Notes under the pieces: model-generated
Database searches by the model: none
What the model was told of the DNA's origin: nothing
What the model saw: only the letters and a program-made list of their open reading frames with translations
Program-made: the position numbers and the translations under genes
Origin: Xanthobacteraceae bacterium
GTDB lineage: Bacteria; Pseudomonadota; Alphaproteobacteria; Rhizobiales; Xanthobacteraceae
Assembly (NCBI GenBank): GCA_030043175.1
Contig: JASHYD010000089.1
Span: forward strand, 1 to 8,363
DNA: 8,363 nt
Direction of reading: 5' to 3'
Part shown: piece by piece, positions 6,081 to 8,363 of the stretch
Numbering within the stretch: the stretch's first letter is position 1
Layout of the letters: each line of letters begins with the position of its first letter

Positions 6081-7080
6081 ATGGTTGATCAACACGTATT
6101 TGACAGTCAGCTCAAGGCGGATCGTTTCCCCTTGCCGCAGAACATGCGGGCGGTCCAGGTCGGCGCGTTTGGAGGGACTGAGCAGTTGCAGCTTTCTTCG
6201 ATATCTGTGCCGGCGCCGCGCAAGGGAGAAGTTCTCGTAGGGGTCGGCGCCGCGGGGGTGGGGCCCTGGGATGCGCTTATCCGCGAGGGAAGGAGCGGGC
6301 TTGCGGTGACTTTGCCGGTGACACTTGGTGCCGATCTTTCCGGCGTTGTCGTCGCGGTCGGTGGCGGCGTGGAAGATTTGGAGCCCGGCGATGCAGTTTT
6401 TGGAGTCACGAACGATCGCTTCGTGGGAGCTTGCGCTGAGTTTGCGCTAGCCGATGCATCCCGTCTGGCGCGCAAGCCGGTAGGACTTGGCTTCATCGAA
6501 GCCGGCGGAATACCCGTCGTCGCCGTAACGGCCTGGTCGATGCTTTTCGAGTATGGCAGGCTGCAGAGTGGCCAACGTGTCCTTGTCCATGGCGCTGGTG
6601 GGAGCCGTCGGCAATCTCGTCGTCCAGCTTGCTCATGGTGCAAGCGCAGAAGTGATTGCCACCTGCCGAGCGCGCGACATCGCTTTCGTCACGAAAATGG
6701 GCGCCGACGAGGTGATCGACTTCGAGACCACGGATTTCGTTTTGGGCCTAAAACCCGTCAACCTCGTCATCGATACGGCTGGCGGCGAAACACAGCGGCG
6801 GTCTTTCGATGTTATCGCTCCAGGGGGCAAGCTGGTTTCCGTCGTGTCGCCGCCCAACGAAGCATTGGCCGCGAAAGCACACATACAAGCGCATTACTTC
6901 ATCGTGGACGTGCGGCGTGCGGCACTGAACGAGCTTGGCGCGCTGTTCGCGGATGGCGCGCTTCAGGCGAACATTGGTGAGGTCTTGCCGCTTGCCGAGG
7001 CTCCGCTTGCCCACGAGATGCTCGCCGGCCGCCCGCATCGTCGCGGGAAAATCGTGCTCGAAATCGAGTCCCGGCTCTAG
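6081..7080 (+). pseudogene. Quinone-oxidoreductase-like NAD(P)-dependent dehydrogenase (MDR superfamily), split by a frameshift
   Basis: Two overlapping frames together give one 332-residue medium-chain dehydrogenase. The first (from ATG 6081, residues 1-174) has the GroES-like catalytic domain: MRAVQVGAFGGTEQLQL, GEVLVGVGAAGVGPWDALIR, TLGADLSGVVVAVG, LEPGDAVFGV and AWSMLFEYG, ending in VLVHGAGG. The second (6604 to the stop at 7078-7080) continues with AVGNLVVQLAHG, the rest of the glycine-rich cofactor loop, then GADEVIDF, VNLVIDTAGGE, APGGKLVSVVS and a C-terminal RRGKIVLEI. One extra base near 6600-6603 (A6603 is simplest) shifts the frame in the middle of the cofactor loop, so the translated product would be an unfolded hybrid of 299 residues. 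No zinc-ligand pattern is seen, which fits the quinone oxidoreductase branch. Substrate unknown. A sequencing error would restore a functional gene. Confidence 0.85.
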
Positions 7081-7210
7081 GCGAAGCTAGCGCTGTAAAG
7101 GCCTGCGTCGTTACGGGCTAATATACTTCCGCTAATCGAATGGTCCGGCCGTGCTCCTGCCTCACCAGCAAGTGATCTGGAACGGAGCGAGTGTCAAGCG
7201 GAGCACCGCC
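7081..7210 (+). other. Short intergenic spacer before the IS110 remnant
   Basis: It holds no reading frame of interest. It contains an AT-richer patch (GCTAATATACTTCC around 7116-7130) that could serve as a -10 box, but no matching -35 is evident. It may include the left end of the IS110-family element, which lacks classical inverted repeats and so cannot be delimited here. Confidence 0.3.
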
Positions 7211-7458
7211 ATGTCCAACAAATCAAATTCGACCGTTACCACCATGGGGTCGATATCGGCCAGAACTCGTTCCACGTCGTCGGGCTCGATCAGCGCGGAG
7301 CGATCGTACTGCGGCAGAAGTGGCCACGCGGCCAGATCCAGGCGCGCCTTGCCAACGTGCTGCCCTGCCTGATTGGCATGGAAGCCTGCGTTGGCGCACA
7401 TCACCTCAGCCGGAAGCTGCAAGCGCACGGTCACGATGCGCGACTGATGCCCGCGAAG
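7211..7458 (+). pseudogene. IS110-family transposase, N-terminal remnant, frameshifted and truncated
   Basis: ATG 7211 opens a short start (MSNKSNSTVTTMG) that should run into VDIGQNSFHVVGLDQRG, but that continuation is in another frame: ATGGGGTCGATATC has one base fewer than needed at 7247-7249. From 7249 the second frame reads GVDIG with the first acidic residue of the RuvC-like DEDD domain, then AIVLRQKWPRGQIQARLANV, CLIGMEACVGAHHLSRKL with the conserved Glu, and DARLMPAK. At about 7458, where intact members continue into the second half of the catalytic domain, the similarity ends; the frame goes on without resemblance to a stop at 7534. The C-terminal transposase_20-type domain with its serine is absent. 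It is a dead remnant, with both a frameshift and a loss of about three quarters of the gene. Confidence 0.85.
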
Positions 7459-7821
7459 AGCGCCCACCGCCTGATGACGCGCTGGCTTCCGCACCAGAGG
7501 GCCCGATTTCGACCCGGCCTTCTTGCATTGCTGTGATCCGCCGGCAATCTCATTGGCGGTTGCGACGTCGGCACGGCGATCAGCCACCGTCTAGAACATT
7601 GGTGCGTAGTACCTTCGATAGCTGATGTGCTGACGCGATGGAAGGCTCCAGCGGCAAAGGGTCAAAAGCGGCTGTGAGCAACCGCAGCCAATCAACCCTC
7701 TAGTTGATCGCCTCGTCGGCGCCCAAGAGCAGCAGAGCCGGAACTTCGAGCCCAGCGTCGATTGCTTTACGAAGAGCCAGCGAGTACAGGGATAGAAAAG
7801 GTCCACGTCGGGGGTATAGCA
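7459..7821 (+). other. 363-base region without a recognised gene
   Basis: Between the IS110 remnant and the L,D-transpeptidase gene no frame gives a protein I recognise. A small perfect hairpin is possible at 7691-7708 (ATCAAC, loop CCTCTA, GTTGAT), and GGCTG (7671-7675) can pair with CAGCC just before it; there is no T run. A frame continuous with the L,D-transpeptidase extends upstream to at least 7762, with no better start. The promoter for that gene should lie here but no clear hexamer pair is visible. Confidence 0.4.
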
Positions 7822-8363
7822 ATGATCCATGCCACGGCCGCAGTCAGTGCCCTTGTATTGGGGGTGGCTTTTGCCGCGGCATTGACGCCGGTCACCTGCC
7901 TTGGCGAAAACAGCAATCACTTGCCGGCCCGGGCAACACAGGAGTTGCCGCCCGAGCTGCTCTCGCTGTTGCGGCAAAAGAAAATGCCAAAACATTCGCC
8001 GATCCTTGTGCGCATTTTCAAGGAAGAGGCGGAGCTTGAAGTCTGGAAGCAAGACAACACCGGCCATTTCGACCTGCTCAAGATCTTTCCGATCTGTCGG
8101 TGGTCGGGCGATCTTGGGCCCAAGTTGCATGAGGGCGACCGCCAAGCTCCAGAGGGGTTCTATACAATTACCCCCGAGTTGATGAATCCGAATTCTAATT
8201 TCTATCTTGCGATCAACACGGGCTTCCCCAACAGCTTCGACAAAGCGAACGACCGCGACGGCAGCGCTCTCATGATCCATGGCGACTGCTCGTCGAGTGG
8301 TTGCTATGCCATGACCGACGAACAGATGGGCGAGATCTATTCACTGGCGCGCGACTCACTCCG
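7822..8363 (+). CDS. YafK-like L,D-transpeptidase (YkuD domain), 3' end beyond the window
   Basis: The frame is open from ATG 7822 to the window edge (180 codons) and is partial. Residues 1-28 are a hydrophobic signal peptide (MIHATAAVSALVLGVAFAAA), placing the enzyme in the periplasm. Then come PPELLSLLRQKKMPKHSPIL and VRIFKEEAELEVWKQ, a pattern of the start of YafK-type proteins, followed by CRWSGDLGPKLHEGDRQAPE with the substrate-loop Gly-Asp and PEGFY segment. The catalytic motif is complete: HG in LMIHGDCSSSGCYAMTDEQM, with the nucleophilic Cys in SSGCYAM. Such enzymes exchange or form L,D-linkages in peptidoglycan, or attach or release proteins from it; which of these applies here is not shown. 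Start choice: GGGGG about seven bases upstream is a modest ribosome binding site, and the leader looks like a signal sequence from this ATG. Confidence 0.87.
   Translation, partial: MIHATAAVSALVLGVAFAAALTPVTCLGENSNHLPARATQELPPELLSLLRQKKMPKHSPILVRIFKEEAELEVWKQDNTGHFDLLKIFPICRWSGDLGPKLHEGDRQAPEGFYTITPELMNPNSNFYLAINTGFPNSFDKANDRDGSALMIHGDCSSSGCYAMTDEQMGEIYSLARDSL

Noticed and set aside
7591..8280. A 229-codon minus-strand frame.
   Set aside because: Antisense to the L,D-transpeptidase gene, whose signal peptide and catalytic HG and SSGCYAM motifs are unmistakable.
1..8363. A new defence, CRISPR, toxin-antitoxin or biosynthetic system.
   Set aside because: No repeat array, nuclease, helicase, methylase, small toxin pair or assembly-line enzyme was found. 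The window is explained by mobile-element debris, a sigma-factor pair, a broken dehydrogenase and an L,D-transpeptidase.

Overview
The window looks like an accessory, insertion-scarred stretch of an alphaproteobacterial chromosome. High GC, alphaproteobacterial codon use and the families present (a branched-chain-amino-acid-type periplasmic binding protein, an ECF42-type sigma factor with a DGPF/YCII partner, an IS110 remnant, a YafK-like L,D-transpeptidase) recall Bradyrhizobium and relatives. This assignment is inference from remembered protein similarity; no search was run.

Layout. (1) 1-630, minus strand: the C-terminal part of a periplasmic substrate-binding protein, cut at its upstream side. 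(2) 631-1478, minus: a transposase fragment related to IS66, lacking both ends and fused directly to the binding-protein gene. (3) about 1479-4125: an apparently complete insertion sequence of about 2.65 kb with imperfect terminal inverted repeats. It carries a helix-turn-helix ORF (1569-2045) and a large DDE catalytic ORF in the -1 frame. The two are joined by an in-register A_AAA_AAC slippery heptamer, predicting an 801-residue fusion transposase. (4) 4176-5834, plus: a small DGPF/YCII protein followed by an ECF42-like sigma factor, with the insertion sequence ending about 50 bases before the first start codon. (5) 6081-7080, plus: a quinone-oxidoreductase-like dehydrogenase split by a one-base frameshift. 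(6) 7211-7458, plus: the N-terminal remnant of an IS110-family transposase, itself frameshifted. (7) 7822 to the window end, plus: the 5' part of a YafK-like L,D-transpeptidase gene, reaching its catalytic Cys motif.

Together: one plausible regulatory operon (DGPF protein plus sigma factor) and a cell-wall enzyme sit among three transposase-derived segments and three broken host or mobile genes. I saw no CRISPR, tRNA, rRNA, toxin-antitoxin or recognisable defence system. The most interesting feature is the two-frame transposase with its probable programmed -1 frameshift; next are the position of this element directly upstream of the sigma-factor operon and the fusion junction at 630.
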